In this document: in pieces, positions 8,835-18,200 of the stretch
How positions within the stretch are numbered: position 1 is the first letter of the stretch
How the letters are laid out: each line of letters starts with the position of its first letter
Assembly (NCBI GenBank): GCA_029561955.1
Contig: JAKQWO010000007.1
Location: forward strand, 1-40,348
Source of the DNA: Candidatus Cloacimonadota bacterium
GTDB lineage: Bacteria > Cloacimonadota > Cloacimonadia > Cloacimonadales > Cloacimonadaceae
Direction: 5' to 3'
DNA: 40,348 nucleotides
The notes under the pieces: generated by a model
The model's input: the letters and a program-made list of their open reading frames with translations, nothing else
What the model was told of the DNA's origin: nothing
Database searches by the model: none
Position numbers and translations under genes: made by a program

Positions 8835-10106
8835 TTACTGATCCACAAAAGTGGTTCTACCGTCCACAATGGCATATTTGATGCGACCTGAGAAGGTGTG
8901 TCCCATCCAAGGCGTGTTTTTGCTCTTGGAAAGGATAAAGTCTTCATCAATGGTGCTTTCGCCATTGAGATCTACGATGGTGAGATCAGCAGCGTTGCCT
9001 TTTTTGATCTCGTTGTTGGGCAGACCCAAAATGCGTGCTGGAGCCAAAGAGTAGGCTTCGATGATACGCTCCAGACTCACGATGCCCGGCTTGACCAAAT
9101 GATGATAGAGAGCCACGAAGGCGGTTTCAAAACCGATGATGCCGAAGGGAGCGTGGTCAAACTCCTTGATCTTTTCAAAGTCTGCATGCGGAGCATGATC
9201 TGTAGCGATGCAATCTATTGTCCCGTCGATGAGAGCCTGGATACAGGCTTGCCTATCTTTTTCGGAACGCAAGGGTGGCTTCATTTTGGTGTTGGTATCA
9301 AAGCCTATACAGGCTTCATCAGTCAAAAGCAGATGATGTGGCGTAACTTCGCAGGTGACGCGCACGCCGCGCTTCTTTGCGTCACGCACCAATTCAATGG
9401 ACTTTGCGGTGCTGATATGAGCGATATGCAGCCTTGCGCCTGTGCTTTCGGCAAGCATTATATCACGCATGATGATGATCTCTTCAGCCAAGGCATTGAT
9501 GCCGGGAAGACCCAGCTTTGTAGAGACTTTACCGCTGTGGATCTGCCCTTTGCCACTGAGAGAATAGTCTTCTGGATGGACGATGACGGGGAGATCAAAG
9601 TTTTGGGCGTAGCGGATGCAGTTGAGCATGATCTTGGCGTCCTGCACACACTGTCCATCATCCGAGACCGCCACGATCCCATCAGACTTCATGGTCGCCA
9701 TCTCGCTTATCTCCAAGCCTTCGCTCTTTTTGGTCATGGCGCCGATCACGTAAACCTTGCAAGAACCGAGGTCTTTGGCACGTCTTTGCACATAATCGAC
9801 AGAGGCGATGTTGTCCACCACGGGGTCGGTATTGGGCATGGCGCAAACGCTGGTGATGCCTCCGTGTGCGGCTGCCTTGGTGCCAGAAACGATGTCTTCC
9901 TTATAAGTATGTCCGGGGTCTCTGAGGTGGGCATGGATGTCCACAAAACCGGGGAAAACGTGTAGCCCAGTTGCATCGATTACTTCGACGGCTTTCACGT
10001 CAAGCTTGGATGAGACGTTACGAATCTGAGTTCCATCCAGGAAGATGTCCTGCTTGCGAAACTTGCCTGCCAGATATACGGTTCCGTTTTTGATAAGTGT
10101 TTTCAT
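8835..10106 (-). CDS. pyrC: Dihydroorotase
   Basis: A 423-residue zinc amidohydrolase that cyclises carbamoyl-aspartate to dihydroorotate. The metal-binding pair is HAHLRDPG (His58, His60). PNTDPV, HIAHIST (further metal ligands) and ATDHAPH (catalytic Asp region) follow in the expected order. Length and motifs fit the bacterial class I type. AAGGAGG lies six bases before the ATG. It starts 10 bp after the pyrB stop and ends one base before pyrK. A 355-codon open frame on the opposite strand (8898-9965) is a shadow of this gene. Confidence 0.95.
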   Translation of the reverse strand: MKTLIKNGTVYLAGKFRKQDIFLDGTQIRNVSSKLDVKAVEVIDATGLHVFPGFVDIHAHLRDPGHTYKEDIVSGTKAAAHGGITSVCAMPNTDPVVDNIASVDYVQRRAKDLGSCKVYVIGAMTKKSEGLEISEMATMKSDGIVAVSDDGQCVQDAKIMLNCIRYAQNFDLPVIVHPEDYSLSGKGQIHSGKVSTKLGLPGINALAEEIIIMRDIMLAESTGARLHIAHISTAKSIELVRDAKKRGVRVTCEVTPHHLLLTDEACIGFDTNTKMKPPLRSEKDRQACIQALIDGTIDCIATDHAPHADFEKIKEFDHAPFGIIGFETAFVALYHHLVKPGIVSLERIIEAYSLAPARILGLPNNEIKKGNAADLTIVDLNGESTIDEDFILSKSKNTPWMGHTFSGRIKYAIVDGRTTFVDQ

Positions 10107-10116
10107 GGTTTCCTCC

Positions 10117-11055
10117 TTATGCCTTTCCGCCGAGTATCAAAAACATCAGAGCCATGCGGATCGCTACGCCATTGGCCACCTGCTCCACGATGATGCTCTG
10201 CTTGCCATCAGCGATTTCGGGCAGGATCTCCACACCGCGGTTCATCGGCCCTGGGTGCATGATCAGCGCGTCTTTTTTGGCGTATTTGATGGTGTCTTTG
10301 GAGAGCACGTAGTGCTTACTGTATTCCTCCAAACTGGGAAAAAGGCCATCGGTCATGCGCTCCATCTGCATCCTCAGCCCCATCACTACGTCGGCATCTT
10401 TCAGCGCACGAGGCAGGTTGTATTCCACCTTGCAACCGTAAACCTCCTCCATTCCGGAAGGCATCAGAGTGCGGGGACCGCAGACTGTGACTTCAGCACC
10501 GAGTTTCTTCATGCCGATCAGGTTTGAACGCACAACGCGGCTATTCAAAATATCGCCTACTATGGTGATCTTGAGCCCATCGAGGGAACCCAGCTTTTCC
10601 CAGATGGAGAATATGTCCAGAAGTGCTTGGGTGGGATGTGCATGACGGCCATCGCCACCATTGATCACAGGTTTGCCGGAGTATTTGTGCACTAATTGAG
10701 GGGAACCGGGTGATGAATGGCGGATGCAATAGAGGTCTATGCCCATGGCACCCAAGGTGTAAACTGTGTCCTGAAGGCTCTCACCCTTTTGCAGCGAACT
10801 CACCGTGGCTTGGAAACTGACCACATCGGCACTGAGGCGGTTTGCAGCCAGCTCAAAGCTCATGCGCGTGCGGGTGCTGTCCTCCACAAAGAGGGTGCAG
10901 ATAGTTTTGCCACGCAGGGTGGGGATTTTCTTATATTCACGAAGGTTGATCTCCTTCATGCCTTTAGCCGCCTCTAAGATGTAGAGGATTTCGGCTCTGC
11001 TGTAATCGTCCAAGTCAAAGACGTTACGCCCTAAAAATTGAGGTGTGACAGACAT
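10117..11055 (-). CDS. pyrB: Aspartate carbamoyltransferase catalytic subunit
   Basis: A 312-residue enzyme joining carbamoyl phosphate and aspartate. The carbamoyl-phosphate loop is DSTRTRMSFE (residues 59-68). HPTQALLDI, VVGDILNSRV-like and HPGPMNRGVEI segments follow. It is the first gene of the pyrB-pyrC-pyrK-pyrD-wecB series. AAGGAG lies five bases before the ATG. No pyrI regulatory subunit gene is nearby, so the enzyme is probably the unregulated trimeric type. carAB, pyrE and pyrF are not in this window. Confidence 0.95.
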   Translation of the reverse strand: MSVTPQFLGRNVFDLDDYSRAEILYILEAAKGMKEINLREYKKIPTLRGKTICTLFVEDSTRTRMSFELAANRLSADVVSFQATVSSLQKGESLQDTVYTLGAMGIDLYCIRHSSPGSPQLVHKYSGKPVINGGDGRHAHPTQALLDIFSIWEKLGSLDGLKITIVGDILNSRVVRSNLIGMKKLGAEVTVCGPRTLMPSGMEEVYGCKVEYNLPRALKDADVVMGLRMQMERMTDGLFPSLEEYSKHYVLSKDTIKYAKKDALIMHPGPMNRGVEILPEIADGKQSIIVEQVANGVAIRMALMFLILGGKA

Positions 11056-11105
11056 TTAAGCTCCTTTCCGGCTCACTGGCCGAGATTAAAGGTATATTTT
11101 CGCGA

Positions 11106-11134
11106 CTCATAATTGAGGGTGGTTTTTTCGTCAA
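11106..11134 (-). promoter_or_regulatory. Putative sigma-70-type promoter for the pyr operon
   Basis: On the minus strand TTGACG (11134-11129), a 17-bp spacer and TATGAG (11111-11106). The transcript would start near 11099, giving a leader of about 43 nt before pyrB. That is too short for a PyrR-type attenuator, and I see no such hairpin. Confidence 0.55.
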
Positions 11135-11201
11135 TAAATTTCGGTGACTATTTTGACAATGGGCTTCCAAGTAGGCTTGCGAGTATCGTTTTTTACCACC
11201 T

Positions 11202-11436
11202 CAAATAATGCAACAGACTCTTTCTCCGAGGTTGAGTTTTTGGCCGTTCACCTACTCCGCCCTTGCTTACCCGCAGGGCGATGCCGTGGTGATACTCGGG
11301 TTTTTCCCGAGTGGCTCCGAGTAATCACCGGGAGGCTAAGCAAGGAAGAGGTAGGGTCGGTCGCCGGACCGACCAATCCCGTAGCCGGCTCGTCCTGAAC
11401 CACCGCAGTGCGGTCGCTCGCTGAAGCGACCTTTTT
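11202..11436 (+). repeat. Palindromic intergenic repeat, copy 1 (with extra hairpins)
   Basis: The core 11261-11345 (85 bp) matches copies at 27145-27229 and 36153-36237 without gaps; it differs from copy 2 at three positions. The core folds as an outer stem (CCTTGCTTA with TAAGCAAGG), an inner stem (GGTGAT with ATCACC) and a tip ACTCGGG-TTTTT-CCCGAGT. Homology to copy 2 extends left to the shared CAAATAATGCA at 11202 and right through GAGGTAGGGTCG. This copy then carries about 57 bp absent from copy 2, including GGTCGGTC-GCCG-GACCGACC. It lies between the divergent pyrB and TPR lipoprotein genes. Confidence 0.85.
11412..11436 (+). terminator. Terminator-like hairpin at the right end of repeat copy 1
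   Basis: GGTCGCT pairs with AGCGACC across a six-base loop and is followed by five T. Copy 2 has a related hairpin with one mismatch and no T-run. No gene ends just upstream on this strand, so a role as an element boundary or an insulator is as likely as termination. Confidence 0.45.
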
Positions 11437-11751
11437 GAATAGCAGGCAGCTCAGCAAGGAAAAGGCCTGCAGAAGCCTACGGCATTATTTGGATTCAACA
11501 TCGGCAGCCTTTATGCAACATCAGATACCGAGATGATTATTCCTGTAATGTATGGGGAGGCAGTGTGTTTCAAACAGGATGACAAAACCGCCATTGGGGA
11601 AGTTGTCAAGCATCAATGAGGACAAGAACCCACTTCCTTAAGATTCGAAATGAAAAAGGCTTATGAAATCCATTCACAAAAAGCTTGACTTAAACGGCTC
11701 TTTGATAAAGTTGATCATTCAAGCAGTAAATAAACAAAATGGAGATAAAGC
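11437..11751. other. Gene-free spacer ahead of the TPR lipoprotein
   Basis: Between repeat copy 1 and the next gene. The plus-strand frame from 11443 to a TGA at 11617-11619 is open for 58 codons and reads like protein (FGFNIGSLY, YGEAVCFK), but it has no start or ribosome binding site. It could be the remnant of a lost gene or chance. A TTGACT at 11685-11690 may be the -35 of the lipoprotein promoter; its -10 (around 11706-11713) is poor. Confidence 0.4.
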
Positions 11752-12837
11752 ATGAGAAACCTATCCATTGTCGTCTTGGCTGTCGTCTTGCTGATCACAG
11801 CATGCGCAGGCCCCAGACAAAAACTGACCCCTAAGGCTAATGTGGCCTTGCGTACGGCCAACATGAACTACAGTCAGAAGATCATTGAAGATGCCGAGAA
11901 GAACTACCTTATCGTGCTTGAAGATTGTCCCGAACATGCTGAAGCTTTGAGCCGCATGGGGCGTATCAGTTACGCTCGTGCAGAACAACTTCCCGCCGTG
12001 GCTTTGGAAAACTATACTAAAGCTTTTGATTATGTGAGCAGATCCATCGAAACTTACAGCAGCTTTGACCCCATCACCGACTCTGATCGCAGAGAGATCA
12101 AAGAACTTACAGACCTCCGCACCAGCTCTTGGACTCGTATCTTCCAGATTGCTGAAAAGGAAAGAACGGATGGAAACACCAAAGAAGCTGTGGAAATCTA
12201 TCAGAAACTGATGAAAATGGATCCCTCACGTGATGAACCCTTGAGAATGATGTATGAAGTTTACCGGGATGACCCAACCAAAGCCGAACTTGCGGAACAG
12301 ACTCTGATGCAGATCTATGCCAAGAATCCGGAAGATTTGGGCGTGCTGAAGACCTTGGGTGCATTCTATTACAATGAAAAAGAAGACTACACCAAAGCTC
12401 TGGAATTCTATGAGAAAGTAAAAGCCAAAGAGCCCACAGATGTGAACACCTTGCAGCTTATCGCTGTCTGCCAATACGAGCTTGAGATGTATGAAGATGC
12501 CTTGTCAAACTTGCAGATGGTGCTCAATATCGAACCTCAAAACACCGATGCCCTCTTTGATGCAAAGTCAGTTGCCTACAGGCTCAAAAACAACGACCTT
12601 GCGCTTGAATATATGAGAAAACTCCTGGCAATCCACGAAGGCGAAGAAGAGCTGCGTGAGATCAGCCTCCTTCTGGCAGAGATGAACCGCACCGAAGAAA
12701 TGATCACCATGGCAGAAAAGTGGTATGAACTCAACCCCAGCAGCAAAGATGCCGTATTGCTGATCATCAACGGCGCCAAAGCCACCAAAAACAAAACCTT
12801 GGAAACCAAATACTCAAACATCTACAAAAGCATGTAG
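11752..12837 (+). CDS. TPR-repeat lipoprotein
   Basis: A 361-residue exported lipoprotein. The lipobox LITAC places the acylated Cys at residue 18. The rest is helical tetratricopeptide repeats, seen as recurring A-x-x-x-Y and NP/EP-containing pairs (ALENYTKAFDY, AVEIYQKLMKMDP, ALEFYEKVKAKEP, ALSNLQMVLNIEP, ALEYMRKLLAI). Such proteins usually act as periplasmic scaffolds at the envelope. Partner unknown. GGAG lies seven bases before the ATG. A strong terminator follows, so it is probably monocistronic. It resembles the TPR lipoprotein at 30371 in architecture. Confidence 0.82.
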   Translation: MRNLSIVVLAVVLLITACAGPRQKLTPKANVALRTANMNYSQKIIEDAEKNYLIVLEDCPEHAEALSRMGRISYARAEQLPAVALENYTKAFDYVSRSIETYSSFDPITDSDRREIKELTDLRTSSWTRIFQIAEKERTDGNTKEAVEIYQKLMKMDPSRDEPLRMMYEVYRDDPTKAELAEQTLMQIYAKNPEDLGVLKTLGAFYYNEKEDYTKALEFYEKVKAKEPTDVNTLQLIAVCQYELEMYEDALSNLQMVLNIEPQNTDALFDAKSVAYRLKNNDLALEYMRKLLAIHEGEEELREISLLLAEMNRTEEMITMAEKWYELNPSSKDAVLLIINGAKATKNKTLETKYSNIYKSM

Positions 12838-12858
12838 ACATGCAGTGATACAGAGTAG

Positions 12859-12895
12859 GCCTGTTCTATAACCTCCTAATAGAGCAGGCTTTTTT
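12859..12895 (+). terminator. Rho-independent terminator after the TPR lipoprotein
   Basis: GCCTGTTCTAT (12859-12869) pairs with ATAGAGCAGGC (12879-12889), with one G-T wobble, and is followed by six T. It ends 13 bp before the EamA transporter start. Confidence 0.9.
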
Positions 12896-12907
12896 GTTGG
12901 CTCAAAG

Positions 12908-13801
12908 ATGGTAAAAAAGCAGCATCCCTCCTATCTGTATGCCGCTCTGGCTATCTTGTTTTGGAGCACTGTCGCCTCTGCATTCAAGATCACCCTGCGC
13001 TATCTTACGCCACTGGGCTTGCTCTTTTTCTCATCCTGTTTCGCCTTCATCTTCCTGGCTGTATATCGCCTGGTTACCAAGGGCAAGCTGGCCTTTTCAG
13101 AAGCTCTGCCAAACCTGAAGATGTCGCTGCTTGCCGGCCTCATCAATCCCTTCATCTACTATTTGATGCTCTTTTATGCCTACGATCGCCTACCTGCCCA
13201 GCAAGCTCAGGTACTCAATTATACTTGGGCGATCATGCTGCCCATCTTCAGCATGATCTTCTTTAGAGAAAGATTTCGCAGGCTGGACTTTCTGGCGCTC
13301 GTCTTCAGCTTCTTTGGCGTGATTCTGATCGCCAGCAAAGGCAGATTGGCAGAGATGAAAATCGACGATCCGGTGGGAGTCACGATCGCCATCAGCACCT
13401 CTGTCATCTGGGCACTTTATTGGGTGCTAAACCTCCAAGACAAACGCGAGTCATCAGAGAAACTGATGTACAACTTCCTGATAGGCACGGTGTTTATCCT
13501 TGTTTATAGCATGTTTGTGATGCATTTGCAAGGTCAAAGCTGGTTTGTAAGCCCGAGAAAGCTCTGGTATGGCCTGACAGGTGCGCTCTATGTGGGCATA
13601 TTTGAGATGGGACTCACCTTTTTGATCTGGAACAACGCCCTCAAGACGGCCAAGAATACGGCCATCGTTTCCAACCTGGTCTTCATCACTCCCTTCGTAT
13701 CTCTGCTCTTTATCTATCTCATCCTGGGTGAGACAATTCATCTGGCTACAGTTGCGGGTCTACTCATCATTTTAGCCAGCAACTGGCTTCAGAATAGATA
13801 A
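12908..13801 (+). CDS. EamA-family (DMT superfamily) transporter
   Basis: A 297-residue inner-membrane protein with about ten hydrophobic segments arranged as two EamA repeats (about residues 8-138 and 150-295). Family landmarks are AILFWSTVASAFKI at the start, NYTWAIMLPIFSMIFFRE, FFGVILIASKG, and ASTSVIWALYWVLN-like and LVFITPFVSLLF segments in the second half. Members export amino acids, metabolites or drugs; the substrate cannot be told from sequence. The start lies only 12 bases after a terminator and its ribosome binding site is poor, so expression may depend on read-through. Confidence 0.88.
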   Translation: MVKKQHPSYLYAALAILFWSTVASAFKITLRYLTPLGLLFFSSCFAFIFLAVYRLVTKGKLAFSEALPNLKMSLLAGLINPFIYYLMLFYAYDRLPAQQAQVLNYTWAIMLPIFSMIFFRERFRRLDFLALVFSFFGVILIASKGRLAEMKIDDPVGVTIAISTSVIWALYWVLNLQDKRESSEKLMYNFLIGTVFILVYSMFVMHLQGQSWFVSPRKLWYGLTGALYVGIFEMGLTFLIWNNALKTAKNTAIVSNLVFITPFVSLLFIYLILGETIHLATVAGLLIILASNWLQNR

Positions 13802-13908
13802 GCAATGATGCGCTCTATAGCTGTATTGGTAAGCATTAACAGCGCTGAAGATTTTGGCTTGGGAGTGTAAACATCCCTTGATAATCAGATAAAAAGGTGA
13901 GTTTTTGC

Positions 13909-13936
13909 TTGACAATTAAGGTGCTTCTCATAAGAT
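13909..13936 (+). promoter_or_regulatory. Promoter of the tRNA-Leu gene
   Basis: A consensus TTGACA (13909-13914), a 16-bp spacer and TAAGAT (13931-13936). Transcription would start near 13943, just ahead of the tRNA at 13951. The same spacing occurs ahead of the tRNA at 40324. Confidence 0.75.
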
Positions 13937-13950
13937 TGGACTCTATGCGT

Positions 13951-14037
13951 GCCGAAGTGGTGAAATTGGTAGACGCAGTGGACTCAAAATCCACCGAGCT
14001 TCGGCTCATGCCGGTTCGATTCCGGCCTTCGGCACCA
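13951..14037 (+). tRNA. tRNA-Leu (anticodon CAA)
   Basis: An 87-nt class II tRNA with CCA encoded. The acceptor stem is GCCGAAG with CTTCGGC. The D arm has GGTAGACGC, and the anticodon stem-loop GTGGA-CTCAAAA-TCCAC gives anticodon CAA, which reads UUG. The long variable arm pairs GAGC with GCTC, and the T arm is GCCGG-TTCGATT-CCGGC. Confidence 0.97.
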
Positions 14038-14212
14038 ACAAATATCAAGGAGAGACATCTCATAATTGTGCATTCAGGCTGCTATACGACCAAATGTGAC
14101 TTACGCAAACGTAAAAAGGTGTTTTCTTTCCTCTTACGTTGCTTATACTACCTTAACCATAATCCGGTTTGTTTAGTATGCCGGGCTGAACAATATGAAC
14201 TTAGGAGAACGA

Positions 14213-15247
14213 ATGTTTAAACGTAATGCAATCGTGATCATGGCTTTGGCCATGCTGTTGGCTATTCCTGTGACAAGCGCGGGAATATCCCAAGGTGCTC
14301 TGCTCTTCCTCACATTTGAGCCTGGAGCCCGTGCTAATTCTATGGGGAGAGCTTACACAGCAGTTGCTGATGATGCCTATGCCCCTTGGTGGAACCCTGG
14401 AGCTACTGCATTCAACCGCAAAACACAATTGGCAGGAACTCATATGCCCTGGTTGCAAGGTACAAACCTCGGCTTTAGCGATATCTTTTATGAATACTTG
14501 GGATGGAACCAATACTTTGAGGATATTGGCAATATCAACGTACACCTCACTTTATTGGATTCAGGTACGCAAACTCAGACTGATGAGACCGGCGAAACCT
14601 TGGGAGACTTCCATAGCTTCGACTTTGCCGCAACCGTCGGCTATGGCTATGAGGTTAAACAAGACAAGATCGGCGTGGGCGCAAACTTCAAGCTGGCCTA
14701 TAGTTATCTTGGACCTGGCACGGGAAATACGGAAGACGATGGCAGCGCTCTGGCTTTTGCATTTGACCTGGGTGGAAAGTTTAGAGATGTCTTGGTTGAC
14801 GGCCTGGATTTTGGTGTGTCCCTTCAAAACATCGGCCCCAACGTTACCTACGTAGACCAATCACAATCCGACCCTCTGCCCATGACTTTCAGGCTCGGAA
14901 CCGCTTTCCGCGCTCTGGATGATCCCATCAGCAAGCTCACCATAAGTGCCGAAGTGAGCAAAATTTTGGCCAACGAGGACAACCTCTTTGAGCGTTTTGT
15001 AACTGGCTGGGAACACATGGATGAGACCATCTTTTCCGCCGGTGCTGAATACACCTACCTGCAACTTCTTTCCCTGCGTGGTGGATTCTTTGCCGATCAA
15101 GCTGGAGAAGTGGTAGGCCCCAGCTTCGGCGTGGGTGTTGAATATAAATTTGACGATCGCTATCGCCTCACTGCAGATTTTGGTATGATCGTGGCAGGAC
15201 AGCTTACAGACTATAACAAGATCTTTTCTGTAGGGTTCGAATTCTAA
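14213..15247 (+). CDS. PorV/PorQ-family outer-membrane beta-barrel protein
   Basis: A 344-residue protein. The start at 14213 has AGGAG seven bases upstream; an in-frame ATG at 14195 has none. It has a signal peptide (about residues 1-23), then the family signature FLTFEPGARANSMGRAYTAVADDAYAPWWNPGA (two conserved pieces), amphipathic beta-strands, and an aromatic C-terminus (SVGFEF) that suits insertion by the BAM machinery. PorV is the outer-membrane shuttle of type IX secretion, carrying sorting-domain cargo from the translocon to the surface. The next gene encodes such cargo. Whether this paralog is PorV itself or a relative with another role cannot be decided here. Confidence 0.85.
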   Translation: MFKRNAIVIMALAMLLAIPVTSAGISQGALLFLTFEPGARANSMGRAYTAVADDAYAPWWNPGATAFNRKTQLAGTHMPWLQGTNLGFSDIFYEYLGWNQYFEDIGNINVHLTLLDSGTQTQTDETGETLGDFHSFDFAATVGYGYEVKQDKIGVGANFKLAYSYLGPGTGNTEDDGSALAFAFDLGGKFRDVLVDGLDFGVSLQNIGPNVTYVDQSQSDPLPMTFRLGTAFRALDDPISKLTISAEVSKILANEDNLFERFVTGWEHMDETIFSAGAEYTYLQLLSLRGGFFADQAGEVVGPSFGVGVEYKFDDRYRLTADFGMIVAGQLTDYNKIFSVGFEF

Positions 15248-15270
15248 TCTAACTTAGGCACCAAAGTCCG

Positions 15271-18200
15271 ATGAAAAAGCATTTCAGCCTCCGGGGCTTG
15301 TTACACGCTCCGGAGGGGTACCTGTACGTCACCATTCTGCTCATTCTGTGCATCAGCTTGATGCCGGTTTTTGCCTTTGCAAACCAAAAGCTGATCCTGC
15401 AGAAGGCAGATGCTTTCAGCAAGCCAAGGCGACATCCCTATACCAGGCAACTGATAACACAACCCAAAGCAAAATCGGATGCCAAGTCATCAAGCTACAA
15501 TCGCTTACTCGTGCTCTTGGTGCAGTTTCGAGAGGAAGTTGTAGACGATCTCAATACTACCGGTAATGGGCAATTTCAGACAGAAGCTGATCCCAGCTAT
15601 ATCTATTCCATCGGCGCTCCACCACACGATCGGGTGTTTTTTGAAGCCAATCTGGAGGCGGTGCGCTATTATTACCGGGCTGTATCGGCCGGGATTTATG
15701 ACCTCGAATATGACGTCTATCCAAAGGATGGCAGCTTTATCACTCTGCCCAATACCATGGGCTACTACAATCCGCCCAATACCAGTGGGGAGCAGTTTGT
15801 GGCGCTCATGGAAGAATACTTTTATCAGAGCTTTAGCATCGCAGATGCGCAATTCCCAGAGATAAACTTTGCCTCCTACGATCACTACATGATCATCCAT
15901 GCGGGGTCGGATTGGCAGCATGATGTGGCAGGCGACACACCCAGCGACATCCCTTCCTTCTTCATCCACGTAAATGAAGCCAAAGCCGTTCCTGTTGATA
16001 ACGGAACGCACTTAGTCAGTCATGCTTGCAACGTCCCGGCCACCATCAGCCAGGACTTTACTACAAGAACTCAAGATGGTGAGACCTTCCACAGCGGCTA
16101 TGGTGCGATAAACTCTGTCATAGTGCATGAGTTTGGCCATTCCTTGGGCCTGGTAGACCTGTATAACACCAGAAACTTCCAGCCTATGGTAGGTGTGTTT
16201 GACATCATGGACAGCGGCGGAGCTGGAACACTGGTAGATGTGCTTGATGATGGCTCTTACGTGTATGTTGAGGGGATACTGCCCGCCTTGCCAGGTGCTT
16301 TTTCCCGTGCGCTGCTCTTTGAGGAACAGTTCCGTGCCGCGGGGCTGATGCAAGACGTCAATATCGAGCAACTTGGGCTTCAGCATCGTTTGGCAGCATC
16401 AAGCGCAATGCAGAATGGTAGCGATTTAGACCCCACTATTTACAAACTAAACCTCTCTGAAAACGAATATATCCTGTTTGAAAACCGCAGTGTGGATCCT
16501 GACAATGATGGAGCCACGGCGGTCTATAGTGCCTTAGATGGCCGGGTAATCCTCTACCCCAGCCCCATCGACGATCCTGACAACTCCCCTTCCTATGAAT
16601 ACGATTACCTGCTGCCCTCCTTCATCAGACCCAATGGCGAATCTGAAGGTGGCGGCATCCTTGCCTGGCTCGTCAACGAGGATGTCATCTACAATCAAGG
16701 CGTAGTGCACTCTGATGGAATCTGGGTGAGCAACTTTGACAACAACACGGTCAATACCAGTCGCAGCAAACCTGGCGTAAAAGTCATTGAAGCTGATGGC
16801 TTGGACGATATTGGCAATGAATGGTCTTGGTGGTGGACAGGCACACCCTATGAGTATTTCCATAAGAGTAAACCTCTCTTGGATGTAAATGGAAACTTCG
16901 TATCCTGGTCGTTTGAGCCCTGGACTCCTGAGTTTGGGCCTCACACAAAGCCCGCTCTCACCGATTCCCGTGGCGCCCCTTCTTTCTATTGGCTCAAGAA
17001 TATCGGCCAATCGGATGCGTTGATGACCTTTGAGCTGGAAGCCGGCTTCTTTGACGATAGCTACACCGTGGACATCAATCCCCACGCCGTGATAGCTCCC
17101 ATGATCAACACCAGCTTTGGCTCGGATATGGTTCCGGTTATATCAAATGACGCCATACAGCTTTTCAGCACCATGTCAGACCCTTGGTTCGACCTCATGG
17201 GCGATTTCCCTTGGCAGAGCTCACAACCTCTTTTTGAGCCAATTGTAAGCAGACAAAATGATAACGACTACGACGAGATCATCTTATGCTTGACAGACCG
17301 CTTGAGGATAGTTGAGTTTGGCAACGACGCCCTCTATTATGAAGATGAAGACTTGGGCGGTGTTTGCACAGTCAAGCCCATTGCCTCTGATGACGCCCTA
17401 TTTGTGGCCACAGAGCAGAATGTGCTCAAACTTCAGAACAACTCACTCTGGGGCAGAGCTGAAATCCCCAACGTGAAAGCCATGGCTCTTGCGGATGACA
17501 AATTGGTCTTGTTGCAGCCTTCTGCAGTCACGATCGCATCTAAGCATCTGGACATCGTGAATGAATATGCCCTGCCTGCTAATTTTGGCGATTACGAGCC
17601 GGTGGTCTTCACCGATGCGCAGACCAAGGAGAGCATTATCTTCTTGATCTCCAACTCTGGGGATATCTGGAGTATCGCTCAGGGAGTGGTTAGCAGAATC
17701 TTCAAAAACAACCAGTCCAGCCTACCTACTCAGTTGGGAATCATGGCTACAGACAACCTTTCACCCATCGTCTTCTGGGGCAATGCAAATAGAGTCTACG
17801 CCACCACCGCTGACGGCACTTTGCTGCAAGGCTTTCCTTACACTCATACAAACACTCAGTTTGCGCCCTCTGAGCACGTCAACGCTCTGGAGCTAAACTC
17901 ATTGCCCATCATGCAGATTCCGATTTCCGATATGAGCTTTATGGCCTATGGACTGGATGCCAGTTTCCATCCTGAGCTCTCTTTTGGATTGTCTGGTGAG
18001 AAGAAATCACCTACGCTCTGCTACCTTCCACAACAGCAAAAGCTTTACTGGTATTACCAGAGCGGCAATACTTTGAGCTACCACAGCATCGCTTCGGCTG
18101 AAAACCCTATCCTCTGGGCTGGTGAAAGAAATGGCGCAGGAGGCCAACTTACAGGCAGCACAGCTCATGCTCCAGCCACAGGCAATAAACTGAGCATCTA

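Noticed and set aside
8898-9965. Plus-strand open frame of 355 codons
   Set aside because: It is antisense to pyrC, whose motifs are complete. The frame has no recognisable domain and no ribosome binding site.
11144-11398. Small open frames through repeat copy 1, with similar ones at 27115-27330
   Set aside because: Their shared peptide (LPAGRCRGD and so on) is simply the translation of the repeated palindrome. The frame is not kept in copy 3.
14100-14150. Inverted repeat AACGTAA/TTACGTT ahead of the PorV-like gene
   Set aside because: The stem is only seven AT-rich base pairs with a 19-base loop. It could be chance; a TATACT nearby has no -35.
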